64,000 nt of DNA from Gloeocapsopsis dulcis (GTDB lineage: Bacteria; Cyanobacteriota; Cyanobacteriia; Cyanobacteriales; Chroococcidiopsidaceae). The notes beneath the pieces were generated by a model. The model did no database searches and had not been told where the DNA came from. It saw nothing but the letters and a program-made list of their open reading frames with translations. The DNA is taken from NCBI RefSeq assembly GCF_032163395.1, contig NZ_CP119968.1:3188001-3252000 (forward strand), written 5' to 3'. The position numbers were made by a program, and so were the translations under genes. This document shows positions 47,748 to 57,261 of this stretch, piece by piece; the first letter of the stretch is position 1, and every line of letters begins with the position of its first letter.

Positions 47748-48995
47748 TTACACTCCAGCTTTGTTGCTGAGTTGCCCAGGTTTAAACTGCTTTTGCTTAA
47801 AGTCAGGCGACAACCTTACTGCATTCAACAGTTTTAGTAAACTTTGCTTAATAGGACTTAATACCCGAATTCTCAATCGCGTGATCCAGATACAAATTTT
47901 AAGAGCTAAAACCCACGAATCAGAAATAGATGCCTTTTGTGCGTCTGAGAGTATCAGTTCCAGCTCATTAAGCATAGCCTGATTCATATTCTCTAAACTT
48001 AAACGTAAGATCTGGAGGTCACTAGCGTCTTGCTCAAAGCATGTAGGTAGAGCAGCTTTTACTGTGCGGAAGTTTAAGATTGTACGAATACATTTTGAAC
48101 ACTTGCCACAGTTCTTTTCGCCGCGATCTTTCCACCAACATACCTGTAGCACCGATAAAGCCTCTGGGAAGTTTGCCAAGTAGCCAACCTTTTGAGTTCG
48201 ATTAAACTCTGCACCGTCATGAATGAGCTTAAAGGAGTTGCTTGACAACAAGGGATCTGTTAAAGGATGCGTAACCCAAGGCGTTACTAGAGCATCATAA
48301 GGTTCCGTACTAGCTAATAACCCAGCTCTATACGTTCCTTGAAATAGCATCAGACAGGAGATTGCTACAGGAGTAAAGTGATCGCGTAAGCGATTCGATC
48401 TCAAATCCTTATAAGCATTAGTCGTCATTGGTATAAGATTGACACCAAAGTTGGCTAACATTACTGCCAAGTTGTTGTAGGGATGTTTAAATAAATCATT
48501 TGAAGCAAAAGGTGGAACAGAACTCTGAATGAGCACTCCTGCTTTAATATTTCGATTGAGACGACCACGGAGCTTGTGAATATGGCTGAAAGCAGTAAAA
48601 GAAGAATCAACTCCACCGGAGAAAGCCATAACGTCTCCAGCTACATCTTTAGCTATTAGTTGCTCTCGTTCAATATCAGCAATTATTTGAATTTTATTGG
48701 TATATATTTTGGGTCGCCAGCACTTCCAGATTGTTTGAAACTCCTCTAGGTTTTGTATCAGTGATGGCGAAACTTCACCATGAATGCGTAGGTCAGCTCC
48801 TGTGGTCATTCCAACATAAATAGCCGCGACAACAAATGGATCCATGCTGCTTGTAATTTGAGAAGCATACTCAGCTGGCATACGATACCATATGCTTTTT
48901 CTTGTCTGATTAGGAAGCTCTATTATTACGCTAGCAGTAACTGTATTGTCGGTTATAACTGTATCTTCTCTCCAGATATGAATTTGATGTCTCAT
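47748..48995 (-). CDS. PP-loop ATPase superfamily protein with QueC-like cysteine cluster
   Basis: A soluble protein of 415 residues. The pyrophosphatase loop AFSGGVDSSFTAF (Ser126-Ser131) marks an adenylating enzyme of the N-type ATP-pyrophosphatase superfamily. A cluster Cys286, Cys296, Cys299 and Cys302 (VCWWKDRGEKNCGKCSKC) has the same spacing style as the zinc site of QueC. The N-terminal 110 residues are an unassigned domain, and the C-terminal 90 are helical. It is too long for QueC, and no queuosine genes are near. Its place in a polysaccharide region suggests adenylation of a sugar or carboxylate for amidation or thiolation, which is only inference. It is transcribed alone, convergent with the acyltransferase-GAF gene. 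Confidence 0.85.
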   Translation of the reverse strand: MRHQIHIWREDTVITDNTVTASVIIELPNQTRKSIWYRMPAEYASQITSSMDPFVVAAIYVGMTTGADLRIHGEVSPSLIQNLEEFQTIWKCWRPKIYTNKIQIIADIEREQLIAKDVAGDVMAFSGGVDSSFTAFSHIHKLRGRLNRNIKAGVLIQSSVPPFASNDLFKHPYNNLAVMLANFGVNLIPMTTNAYKDLRSNRLRDHFTPVAISCLMLFQGTYRAGLLASTEPYDALVTPWVTHPLTDPLLSSNSFKLIHDGAEFNRTQKVGYLANFPEALSVLQVCWWKDRGEKNCGKCSKCIRTILNFRTVKAALPTCFEQDASDLQILRLSLENMNQAMLNELELILSDAQKASISDSWVLALKICIWITRLRIRVLSPIKQSLLKLLNAVRLSPDFKQKQFKPGQLSNKAGV

Positions 48996-49423
48996 AAGTA
49001 AAACGCGCTATAGTATATGACTTTAGTTAATGTTGTATCGAAATTATGTTTTCAAATACCAAAGCTCGTCAATACAGTAAAGTTCAGAAAGAATATTTTT
49101 TATCATTAATTCTGTTAAAACTAACATCATTTAAAACAAGTGTCTTTCTACTTAATGAAGACATTATTAGAAAAATTTGGCTAAACTTAAGAATTACTAC
49201 GGTTGTTCGAGGTTAAGCTTGATGTACCCATAGTCAGAACAAGCATTTTCATAACAAAACTGACTAGAAGTTCATAGAGATTATGAACTTTTCTATATCG
49301 AGGATTTTTTAATTTAGGGGCATAGTAATAATATTTTATTCCCTAAAGTCATACTTTACTTTTTATCATTTCCCAGAAACAGCCGGTTGAATAGACTATT
49401 TCAAGCGTTTTAGGAAAATTATT
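48996..49423. other. AT-rich intergenic region with a terminator-like hairpin
   Basis: No convincing gene. A 9-base-pair stem (AAGTTCATA/TATGAACTT) at 49268-49290 is followed by TTC and may be a weak terminator or repeat. A 56-codon frame at 49046-49216 has no ribosome binding site and no recognisable content. Confidence 0.5.
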
Positions 49424-50707
49424 ATGAGAATTGCCTTTGTTGTTGGTATTTTTCCACTTTTATCAGAAACTTTTGTTTTGAATCAAATTACTGGCTTAAT
49501 TGATCGGGGACACGAGGTAGATATTTATGCTTTGCGACATCCACCCTCTAATCGCAAGATGCATCCGCATGTGGAGAAATACAATCTTCTCCGTCGTACC
49601 TACTATGTTCCTGTCATACCAGAAAACTTTTTTTGGCGTCAATTGAAAGGTTTTGCATTACTCCTTGCTAATTTTCATAAGGCACCTCTAATTTGTTTGC
49701 GATCGCTCAATTTTTTCAAATACGGTCGAGAAGCAATTTCCTTAAAAATTCTTTATAACGCAATACCAACGCTTGAGAAAAAGCCTTATGATATTGTTCA
49801 CTGCCAGTTTGCCTGCTACGCGCTCGAAGTATTAACGTTGCATGAAATTGGAGCTTTACAGGGAAAACTCGTAACGTCTTTTCGCGGTTGGGATATTAGC
49901 CGATACGTAAAGCAGTATGGCGATCGCGTTTACGATCAACTTTTAGCTACTGGAGACTTATTTCTTCCTGTTTGCGATTTTTTTCGTTCCTGGTTAATCA
50001 AGCGTGGTTACGATGGGAGAAAGATTGTTACCCACAGATCAGGCATTGACTGCAGCAAGTTCTACTTTACACCCCGCTATCTGCCTTACGATGGCTCTAT
50101 TCAGATTGTCACTGTAGGTCGTTTAGTTGAAAAAAAAGGGATAGAATACAGTATTGAAGCCGTTGCTAAACTATCTAAAATATATCAAAAAATTCATTAC
50201 TATATTATTGGTGATGGAGAGTTAAAAGAATACTTTCAGCAACGCATTCAGGATCTCGGCGTTAGTCACATTGTTAAGTTATTAGGTCGAAAAAACCAAC
50301 AGGAAATTATTGAAATCCTCAATAGTTCACATATTTTTGTTGCTTCCAGTGTAACAGCGAAGGATGGGAATCAAGAGGGCATACCTAACACTTTAAAAGA
50401 AGCAATGGCAATGGGTTTACCAGTAGTTGCAACTGAGCACAGTGGGATTCCTGAGTTAATAGAAGATGGTATTTCTGGATTTTTAGTTTCTGAGCGTGAT
50501 GCAGGTGCGATCGCCGATAAGTTACAGTATCTCGTCGAGCATCCAGAAACCTGGTTAGAAATCGCTATAGCTGCAAGAAGGTCTATAGAAGATCAATATG
50601 AAATACAAAAACTTAATGATGAATTAGTCGAGATTTATCAAAAAGTGCTTACCAAAAAATTGGTTACTTATCTTCCTTCACATACATCCAATTACAAAGC
50701 TGCTTAA
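49424..50707 (+). CDS. GT4-family glycosyltransferase (colanic-acid WcaL-like)
   Basis: A GT-B enzyme of 427 residues. The N-terminal signature FPLLSETFVLNQITGLIDRGHEV is typical of the WcaL/AmsK group, which acts on exopolysaccharide repeat units. The C-terminal half has IQIVTVGRLVEKKGIEYSIEA, FVASSVTAKDGNQEGIPNTL and the EX7E region KEAMAMGLPVVATEHSGIPELI. No membrane segment is seen, so it would work at the cytoplasmic face on an undecaprenyl-linked glycan. The gene stands alone between two long AT-rich spacers, but faces the minus-strand polysaccharide cluster at 51438. Confidence 0.93.
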   Translation: MRIAFVVGIFPLLSETFVLNQITGLIDRGHEVDIYALRHPPSNRKMHPHVEKYNLLRRTYYVPVIPENFFWRQLKGFALLLANFHKAPLICLRSLNFFKYGREAISLKILYNAIPTLEKKPYDIVHCQFACYALEVLTLHEIGALQGKLVTSFRGWDISRYVKQYGDRVYDQLLATGDLFLPVCDFFRSWLIKRGYDGRKIVTHRSGIDCSKFYFTPRYLPYDGSIQIVTVGRLVEKKGIEYSIEAVAKLSKIYQKIHYYIIGDGELKEYFQQRIQDLGVSHIVKLLGRKNQQEIIEILNSSHIFVASSVTAKDGNQEGIPNTLKEAMAMGLPVVATEHSGIPELIEDGISGFLVSERDAGAIADKLQYLVEHPETWLEIAIAARRSIEDQYEIQKLNDELVEIYQKVLTKKLVTYLPSHTSNYKAA

Positions 50708-51437
50708 TTTTCAGCTAGTTTTAGCTTTAATGTATAAATCTGCAATTATACGTAATTGATGTAGTTTATATAAGTGCAGTTTAACAATAGTTATTTAGAA
50801 TACTAAAAAGTTACTCTGTTTTCGGTGTATGTTTCGTAATTCAGGGGAGATAATGCTTCTTCAGAAAAGACCATGTTTAGATTCAGTAGTTTTAATTTAG
50901 TTACCTATCTATTCTGAATCACCGCTTAAATTCGTAACAAATGGTTTAGTTAATAAATCGTATTCAAACCATTAGAGTAATAGCTTGGGTTGTCTAGTGA
51001 ACCAGCATATCGCTAGTAAGAAAAACTTAGTGATGCAGAAATTGCAATCTTTGAAAAAGCAGGCTATACAAAGAAGCTAGTTCATATTCTAGGTATTCTA
51101 ATTCTTTGGTTATGGATAATCCCTTTTGCTGGACTACGCGCCTTGTTAGCTAACACGAATAGAATTAGTAATGTACCTAACTATTGGTAGTAATTATGCT
51201 TAGTAATTGGCTAAGTTTGAGTAATACCTCTTTCACTTCAATTCAGGAAAAGACAAACCCCCAATATTTAGTTGAGGTTAATTTGTTTAGCTCTTAACTT
51301 AGAGTAGACTTATTTATCGTATAGTCACAGTTTCTAAAGCTTCATAAGATAGTGTTTTGTATTTTTTTGTTAACTTCTTCAACATCGTGATGTACTTAGT
51401 ATTTTCTGTAGCAGCTATGACTTCTTACTGAGTCGTA
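50708..51437. other. Long AT-rich spacer (730 bases)
   Basis: The only structured element seen is the open stretch at 51020-51190, described separately. Otherwise the sequence has frequent stops in all frames and no RNA fold that I could support. Its length suggests decayed coding DNA. Confidence 0.5.
51020..51190 (+). pseudogene. Possible relic of a membrane-protein gene
   Basis: A frame of 56 codons runs between stops, without a usual start codon. It reads EKLSDAEIAIFEKAGYTKKL followed by a hydrophobic segment (VHILGILILWLWIIPFAGL) and ends RISNVPNYW. The helix followed by a polar tail looks protein-like, and I cannot name a family. It could be the end of a lost membrane protein or chance. 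Confidence 0.25.
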
Positions 51438-52178
51438 CTAATTTGATGAATCTACGCTAATTGATGATTCACCACACATTATAAAAGACTTTGTTAAACA
51501 AAAAAACTTTTCTTCAAAAACGTTCGCTCCTGGAAACAAAGTTAATAATTGTTTTTTTCTAAGTAGTTTAATTGAGTTAATCAATCTAACGGCTTTTTTT
51601 TGATTAGCCGTTTTCTTTATCCATCCCAAATCAAAATTAGTAATTAGCCAAACTTGAATCTTTTGTGGAAGAAACTGGAAACAAGGAAAGAGAAAGTGAG
51701 GTTCTATAAGGAAATAGAAATTTGGCGTTTGTACAAAATAATTTTTGCCTATTCGTAAGACTTCTTTAGCCATTGCCTCTTGATCTTCATAATTTCCAAC
51801 ATGTTCAATTACAGAGTTTGAAAAGACAATATCAAATTCTTTATCTTTAAATTGCTTCATGTTTCTTGCATCAGCAACAATGCATCTAATATTTTCACAC
51901 TTCGATACATATTGTTGAATATTTGCAACTGTAATCTCAAAGTTTGCTTTTGGATATATTTGTTGTAGCTCAGGTAATTTCTGCTCCCAAATAGTAGGTC
52001 TTCCTCCTACATCAATAATTTTCAAACTACCATTTATCTGGTTGTAATGTTTTGTTAAAAACATTTTAAACAAGACAAATCTTTTCTGCCTTAACTTAGT
52101 TGACAAAGAATTATTATTTTTTTCATCAGCAAATTTTGTCAAGAATTTGGCAGGTTTAACCTTAGCTATGAAAAACAT
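51438..52178 (-). CDS. SAM-dependent methyltransferase (class I)
   Basis: A protein of 246 residues. The SAM-binding motif I is LKIIDVGGRPTIWEQKLP. The acidic motif II region is degenerate, then CIVADARNMKQF and the motif DIVFSNSVIEHVGNYEDQEAMAKE, which is typical of class I small-molecule methyltransferases. The later part VQTPNFYFLIEPHFLFPCFQ is hydrophobic, and the end is basic, perhaps for peripheral membrane binding. In this context it probably methylates a sugar or a lipid-linked intermediate. It is the most downstream gene of the minus-strand block, 114 bases after the polymerase gene. It has high AT content like its neighbours. Confidence 0.88.
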   Translation of the reverse strand: MFFIAKVKPAKFLTKFADEKNNNSLSTKLRQKRFVLFKMFLTKHYNQINGSLKIIDVGGRPTIWEQKLPELQQIYPKANFEITVANIQQYVSKCENIRCIVADARNMKQFKDKEFDIVFSNSVIEHVGNYEDQEAMAKEVLRIGKNYFVQTPNFYFLIEPHFLFPCFQFLPQKIQVWLITNFDLGWIKKTANQKKAVRLINSIKLLRKKQLLTLFPGANVFEEKFFCLTKSFIMCGESSISVDSSN

Positions 52179-52292
52179 ATTAAAACCTCTATATAAAGAA
52201 CTATTACACTATCTTTTATTTTTCAGAATAATACTTGCAATCAGTTTTATAAACATCAGTTATAGAAGAACTGTATTCATGTAACAGAGATG

Positions 52293-53561
52293 TCAAGTAG
52301 AACTTGGCACAAATAATCTTCTTTCCTGTTTTCCTAAAGGCTCCCGAAAGGCAGTACCAAGAAAAACTAAACCAGGAGCTACCAGATATGCAGTCATGTT
52401 GAGGCTATCAACAAACGTATTGCAAAATATAATTAAGAGAATATGAAGAGCACTTTTAGCAATTTGGCTTTCCTGTGCTCGTATAACTAAGCTTATAAAG
52501 CTACATGTTAAAGATACACCAAGAGCTAAAACACCAATAATGCCATTGATAAATAACAAACCAGTCCAATTATTATGAGTACCAATATTGACACCTACGA
52601 TCCTACTAGGACCTGAATCGGTAACACCATGACCGGTAATTGGTGCTTCTGCCCAACGTCGAATAGCAATTCTGTCTAGAGCTTCTCGCTCACTATTAGA
52701 ATTTTTGCGCAAGCTCCGCATCCAATTTTGAAATGATCTCATAGCATTGATTAAGTTGGGAGCAAATAGTCCAGTAATTAAACTAGAAAAACCAGCAGTA
52801 AGCCAAAGAAATGGGCGTTGAGAATTGGCAAGTATTTGGGTGGCTATCCAAGCAGTAGGAAGAGCCAGCATATTAGCTCGTGAACCAGAAAACCAGCACA
52901 TTAGAAGTGAGGTAATAATTCCAATCCATCGAAGCCGTTGTTTTGTTTCTAAAAGAGATAAGGGTAAAAACACATTTCCAACAAAACCAATAATAGTAGC
53001 CCATGGTGCAAATAAAGCAATGCGAAGCCAGCTATCTTGAACAGTGTATAGAGTTATGGAAAAAGCTAATTTTGGACCACCAAAAAAATTAAGAGGAGCT
53101 GTATACGAAATATTTAGACGTAATAATGATGCTACATAGCAAAAAGAAAGAATAATTAGGGATTGCAGGCATAAAAGGCAAACTGCGCGGCACAATAACT
53201 TTGGTCTGATATTTAGGCAACCAATTAGAGGAAATAGAGCGAAAAGTGCCCATCCTTTAGCCCAACCAATTGTAGCTTTGATGAGACTTGCTGTTCCTAA
53301 GTTGAAGTCGGCATGACCAAAGATTGTCGCAAATTCTATAGCTGCCATCGAGACTATCCATACCCAAACTTCCCAGGGGATGGTGATTCTGTTGTTTATA
53401 GAAGAATTATCTTTTTGCAGCCACAGCTTTCTAATTAGATAAATAGTTAGTATCCAGGCGATCGCGGGTGGAATATAGTAAAGTAAGCCAGTAAAATAGA
53501 ACCCGTAAGTACCCAGAATAGAATACCAAATTACTTTCTCTTCAAAATTACAAGGTTTCAT
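52293..53561 (-). CDS. O-antigen ligase/polymerase-like membrane protein (Wzy/WaaL family)
   Basis: A polytopic protein of 422 residues from the ATG at 53561, with about ten hydrophobic helices. A large loop before the last helices (FQNWMRSLRKNSNSEREALD...WAEAPITGHGVTDSG...GTHNNWTGLLFINGIIG) matches the ligase domain, with the conserved Arg and the THN motif of the Wzy_C/WaaL family. It would polymerise repeat units or ligate the glycan at the outer face of the plasma membrane. The frame extends to a TTG at 53639, but the ATG gives the first helix directly after a short leader. It is 30-110 bases downstream of the Wzz-like gene, so probably cotranscribed. Confidence 0.9.
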   Translation of the reverse strand: MKPCNFEEKVIWYSILGTYGFYFTGLLYYIPPAIAWILTIYLIRKLWLQKDNSSINNRITIPWEVWVWIVSMAAIEFATIFGHADFNLGTASLIKATIGWAKGWALFALFPLIGCLNIRPKLLCRAVCLLCLQSLIILSFCYVASLLRLNISYTAPLNFFGGPKLAFSITLYTVQDSWLRIALFAPWATIIGFVGNVFLPLSLLETKQRLRWIGIITSLLMCWFSGSRANMLALPTAWIATQILANSQRPFLWLTAGFSSLITGLFAPNLINAMRSFQNWMRSLRKNSNSEREALDRIAIRRWAEAPITGHGVTDSGPSRIVGVNIGTHNNWTGLLFINGIIGVLALGVSLTCSFISLVIRAQESQIAKSALHILLIIFCNTFVDSLNMTAYLVAPGLVFLGTAFREPLGKQERRLFVPSST

Positions 53562-53669
53562 TGGCACTAGTGATTGTTTGAAATCATTTACAAAACTTAC
53601 TTTCGTGTCACCTAACTTGCCTGGAAAATGAAGTCGCAAGTCAGCGATCGCACTTAGACTGTTTGCTAC

Positions 53670-55058
53670 TTAAGCAGGCTTAACTCGTCTGGATAGTATT
53701 GATGGGCGTTGACTCAGCCCCAAGAGTACGAGTCCAGTAGTCAAAAATAGAGAGGCAAAGCTAGCGCCTGCGAAAACATAGAGTGATTTAGGCGAAGTCG
53801 GTGATGTTGGTAAGCTTGGCTCTTCAATAAGTTGAATCTGAGGATAAGAACCGAAGACATCGGAACTGCGAAGATCGAGTTGGGTAATTGTCGAGGAAAA
53901 GATTGCTTCCGCAATTTGTACATCCCGCCGGAGGTTATTTTCTACGATCTGCTGTTGCGTCAAAGCCTTGAGCCTATTCTCAAGTGTTCCCATCTGTCTA
54001 TCTAATTCCAGTGCCTGCGACTGTAGTCCTTGTTTATCTGCTTGCACTGAAACCAGCGTGTGCAGCAACTGCTGTCGTGATGGGCTGTTATTGAGATTGA
54101 GTTGCTCTAAGTATTCCAGAGTCACTGGTTTATTAAGCAGTGCCTTACTGCGGACTAACATTGCTGTTTGAGAAGCTTGTTGTCTCGCTTGCTCACTAAT
54201 CACTGACGGATTATTGGGTGTCAATCGAGAGTTTAGATCGACTAAAGTAGCACTAGACTTACCATTGTCACTTAAAATTTGTTGGAAGTAGGGATCGGTT
54301 TGCAGGTTAAAAGCCTCTGCAGCTTGTTGAGGTGATACATCTAAAGTAGTTGATAGTTCCTGTAAACGCGCGTCTGATAGCTGTTGTTGCGCGATTACTT
54401 GTACTTGCTCTTTGCGTAATGTTTCTATATTAGAAGAAAGCTGAGCAATTTGATTGTCAGAGTTTAAGTCAGACCGAGCTTGATAAGCAGAAAGTCGCTG
54501 CTGAGCAGCTTTCAGCTTTTGCTCTGCTTGGGAAAGCGTCGAATGCAGTCTTACATCTTTTTGAGCCGCTTCTTGAGTTCTTAGCTCATTTAGTCGTGCT
54601 TCTAAAGCTTCATGCAGTGCTAGGGACTTCAACTGTGCTTCCTGAGGATTGGTACCCTCAAACTCGAATTGGATGAGCATGGTATCATCCATAAGCTTGG
54701 TTCGAGGTTCACCAAATTCATCCATTTCCATATTGAGCCTAGTAGCTGCGGCTTGCAATACGGGCTTAGTGCTCACAATGTACTGGTAGTTTGCTCGGGG
54801 GTCGTCGTATTTACTACTGTATGGAGACTGGGCAGATGAGGAAGCCGTTCCGATACCAGGTAGGTTAACATTAGCTTGCTCGCCACCTTTAGGTAAGGCA
54901 ACTGTCCAAGAACTTGTGTAAGTACGTGGTGCAGTTTGCAAATAGAGGAAAGCTATGCCCCAAATAGCTGCATTGACGATACCCAAACCCAGATAATTCA
55001 AACCCTTCCGATTCGATTTTGTAGGTACAAAATGAGGAATTCTTAAAGTTTCTGCCAT
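53670..55058 (-). CDS. Wzz/GumC-like polysaccharide co-polymerase (no kinase domain)
   Basis: A protein of 462 residues with TM1 near 18-40, a long extracytoplasmic alpha-helical region (coiled coil about 140-360: SQAEQKLKAAQQRLSAYQAR, QLSSNIETLRKEQVQ) and TM2 near 425-448, preceded by the proline-rich motif EEPSLPTSPTSPKSLY. That is the Wzz/PCP fold, which sets chain length with the polymerase. The cytoplasmic tyrosine kinase part of Wzc is absent. The gene order Wzz-like followed by Wzy-like is typical of exopolysaccharide synthesis. An associated kinase or outer-membrane exporter is not in the window. Confidence 0.92.
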   Translation of the reverse strand: MAETLRIPHFVPTKSNRKGLNYLGLGIVNAAIWGIAFLYLQTAPRTYTSSWTVALPKGGEQANVNLPGIGTASSSAQSPYSSKYDDPRANYQYIVSTKPVLQAAATRLNMEMDEFGEPRTKLMDDTMLIQFEFEGTNPQEAQLKSLALHEALEARLNELRTQEAAQKDVRLHSTLSQAEQKLKAAQQRLSAYQARSDLNSDNQIAQLSSNIETLRKEQVQVIAQQQLSDARLQELSTTLDVSPQQAAEAFNLQTDPYFQQILSDNGKSSATLVDLNSRLTPNNPSVISEQARQQASQTAMLVRSKALLNKPVTLEYLEQLNLNNSPSRQQLLHTLVSVQADKQGLQSQALELDRQMGTLENRLKALTQQQIVENNLRRDVQIAEAIFSSTITQLDLRSSDVFGSYPQIQLIEEPSLPTSPTSPKSLYVFAGASFASLFLTTGLVLLGLSQRPSILSRRVKPA

Positions 55059-55146
55059 CTTGATTTCTATTTATTAACAAGTAGTGAACAAAAGTAGGTT
55101 TTAGAACCTGATGAGTCATCCTCGGTGCAAGGTTTTTATCGTGTTT

Positions 55147-56808
55147 TTAGCTAACTAAGGTAGGAGTTGTTGCCAACATTGATTTACCTTCGCAATATTC
55201 AGGAATTGCAGCACCCATAAGGTTGAGGATTGTCGGTGCTAAATCGAGTGCATGACCTATGGGTAAACTGGAACCAGGAACAATACCTGGACCTTTTGCT
55301 AAGAAAAAGCCTCTGGAACGATGGCTACCTGTGCGAAAATAGGGAACAGGACCAATACGTCCAAAAGTAGGGCTAGCTACGACATCAGTAGCATGGTCTT
55401 CTTGCCAAATCACAACCAAGTCAGCATCAGGTAACTTGGGATCGCAATCAGTAGCATCTTGGCGCGTACGAATCACCTGTTTAACCATTGGCTTACCTGT
55501 GCGAGCATCGGTGAGCCGATACAGGTGTTGGCTCAGTTCATTGCATAGTGCTTCATATTCAGCCGTAGTAACAACTCCTGCTGGCTCTCTTCCTTGAAGA
55601 TTAATCCGGATATACCCTTCAGAAAAGCTCGGGAGCGCAAACGCTTTCATTTGCGACCAGCAAGGTTTATACCAAAGTGCTGGTTGATAATATAGAGGCT
55701 CGGATTGTTGTTGCAATTGGAATGGAGAAACTAAGTTTTGTTGTTGAAAATAGTTAAGATATGGCTCCAAGCGACCAAAAATTTTACCTGGGGTGTTTTT
55801 TCGCAAGAAGCGGCGCAGCGGATTTGGATCGTGCTTTAGACTCCAAAGCGCTCCAAGAGAACCTCGCTTGGCACGTCCTGTTATTAGGGGTGATGTAGGA
55901 GGTGTTCCCAATTGACCTGCTGCTATTCCCACTTGACCTGGAAAATTAAATCGATACAACAGTTCTGGTAGAAATACCATACTGGGAAGATCCATGACGT
56001 TAGCACCCATACCGTGTCCAGAAAACACTAAAACATAAGCATTTTCCGGTGCTTGAGCTAAGATTTTACCGATCGCCTGGTCTACAGCTTTGAAGACTGC
56101 AAGTAGGGGATCGTCATTGGTGTTAGCTAACAGTGCGTGCAAGGGATGGTCAGGTTGGCTGAGATGCCATAGATAGTGTGCGGCAGAATGCGTTTCACCA
56201 AAAGCTGTCAAGAATAAGTCCCATGGTTCGCGTTGTAGCAAGTCTTGACAAATAGCAGCGCGCCCCAAGATCCCTGCTTCTAGTCCTTGACGCAGACGGT
56301 GCAAAGCAGCTAGATCTAAACAGCTAGCAAAATCTTTGTGTAGTGTCGGATGTTTACCATACTGACGCTCTAACTCGTGCAACAATTGCGGGGGGTGAGA
56401 CTCGGTCGGTGCTAAAGGAGAGTGCGCCCCCCAAGCATAAACCTGGATACCGTTGACCTGTTTGCAGGGTCGGGAGTGAGGTACATCAAAGATTGCAACT
56501 CGGTGACGATCTTCGAGGGCATAGAATGGTGGATATTCTCCAAAATCATATGCACCAATTTCTGTGATATCATAACTGCCTTGACGCAATTTTACAGGTG
56601 CCCAATAACCTGTTTTCTGTGGAGAACAACCCGTCAAAAAAGTTGTCCATGGTGTTTCGGCTCTGTAGCAGTCAAAGTTACGTAAATGGGTATAAGTTCC
56701 CTGCTGGCGAATGCGAGCAAGATTGTTGAGATGACCTTGAGACATCCATGCCTCAATTAGTGAATTATCTGCTGCATCCAAGCCAATGGCAATCACAGGA
56801 TTCTTCAT
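55147..56808 (-). CDS. Alkaline phosphatase superfamily enzyme (nucleotide pyrophosphatase/phosphodiesterase type)
   Basis: A protein of 553 residues from the ATG at 56808. The metal ligand Asp is in IAIGLDAADNSLIEAW near the N-terminus, and the nucleophile region YRAETPWTTFLTGCSPQKTG places a Thr at the position used by NPP-type enzymes. Further ligands lie in VLVFSGHGMGANVMDLP (His) and FRTGSHRSRGFFLAKGPG. The end DLAPTILNLMGAAIPEYCEGK is typical of the superfamily. There is no signal peptide, so it is probably cytoplasmic. Its place between the Wzz-like gene and the ABC exporter suggests transfer or removal of phosphate-linked groups on the glycan. A TTG start at 56868 would add 20 residues but lacks support. 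Confidence 0.88.
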   Translation of the reverse strand: MKNPVIAIGLDAADNSLIEAWMSQGHLNNLARIRQQGTYTHLRNFDCYRAETPWTTFLTGCSPQKTGYWAPVKLRQGSYDITEIGAYDFGEYPPFYALEDRHRVAIFDVPHSRPCKQVNGIQVYAWGAHSPLAPTESHPPQLLHELERQYGKHPTLHKDFASCLDLAALHRLRQGLEAGILGRAAICQDLLQREPWDLFLTAFGETHSAAHYLWHLSQPDHPLHALLANTNDDPLLAVFKAVDQAIGKILAQAPENAYVLVFSGHGMGANVMDLPSMVFLPELLYRFNFPGQVGIAAGQLGTPPTSPLITGRAKRGSLGALWSLKHDPNPLRRFLRKNTPGKIFGRLEPYLNYFQQQNLVSPFQLQQQSEPLYYQPALWYKPCWSQMKAFALPSFSEGYIRINLQGREPAGVVTTAEYEALCNELSQHLYRLTDARTGKPMVKQVIRTRQDATDCDPKLPDADLVVIWQEDHATDVVASPTFGRIGPVPYFRTGSHRSRGFFLAKGPGIVPGSSLPIGHALDLAPTILNLMGAAIPEYCEGKSMLATTPTLVS

Positions 56809-57261
56809 AAAGCTTTTGATTGAATAGACCAAGATTTTTTGAATAAAGCTGACGCTAAAACTTGACAAACTAACACAACTGATTCGTGCTGCTGCTGGAG
56901 GTTATCTAGTGGCGATCGCTGTTAATGCTAGTATCAAAATTTCAATCAACACGAAGCACTACAAAAGAGAAAATTGTAATTTGATTTGTGATTGATTTAA
57001 GTTTTTAATTAAGGATGATGGTAGAGATTGCTAGCTCAAACATGGAACTTGTTTGAGACTATCAATATGGTCTGTGAAAAGCCCACGGTCTTCAATCCGG
57101 ATAAGTTCAGGAAATATATAGAGGTTTCAGGAAGTTTACTTGAGCGTAAAGTGTGGAAGGTTCCCAAGTAGAAAAATTGACAATAGAAGCTATATAGATT
57201 GGCAGCCAATCACGAGACCATTGAATAATTACTGATATTATTTTCAGTATTGTCATTAATA
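56809..57261. other. Intergenic region
   Basis: No gene is supported in this spacer. It probably carries the promoter for the phosphatase-Wzz-Wzy-methyltransferase genes on the minus strand. A 34-codon frame at 57067-57171 (plus) has no ribosome binding site. Confidence 0.5.

Noticed and set aside
49046-49216. A 56-codon plus-strand frame
   Set aside because: No Shine-Dalgarno sequence, no family resemblance, AT-rich composition like its surroundings.
57067-57171. A 34-codon plus-strand frame (MVCEKPTVF...)
   Set aside because: Too short, without a ribosome binding site, in a spacer between minus-strand genes.
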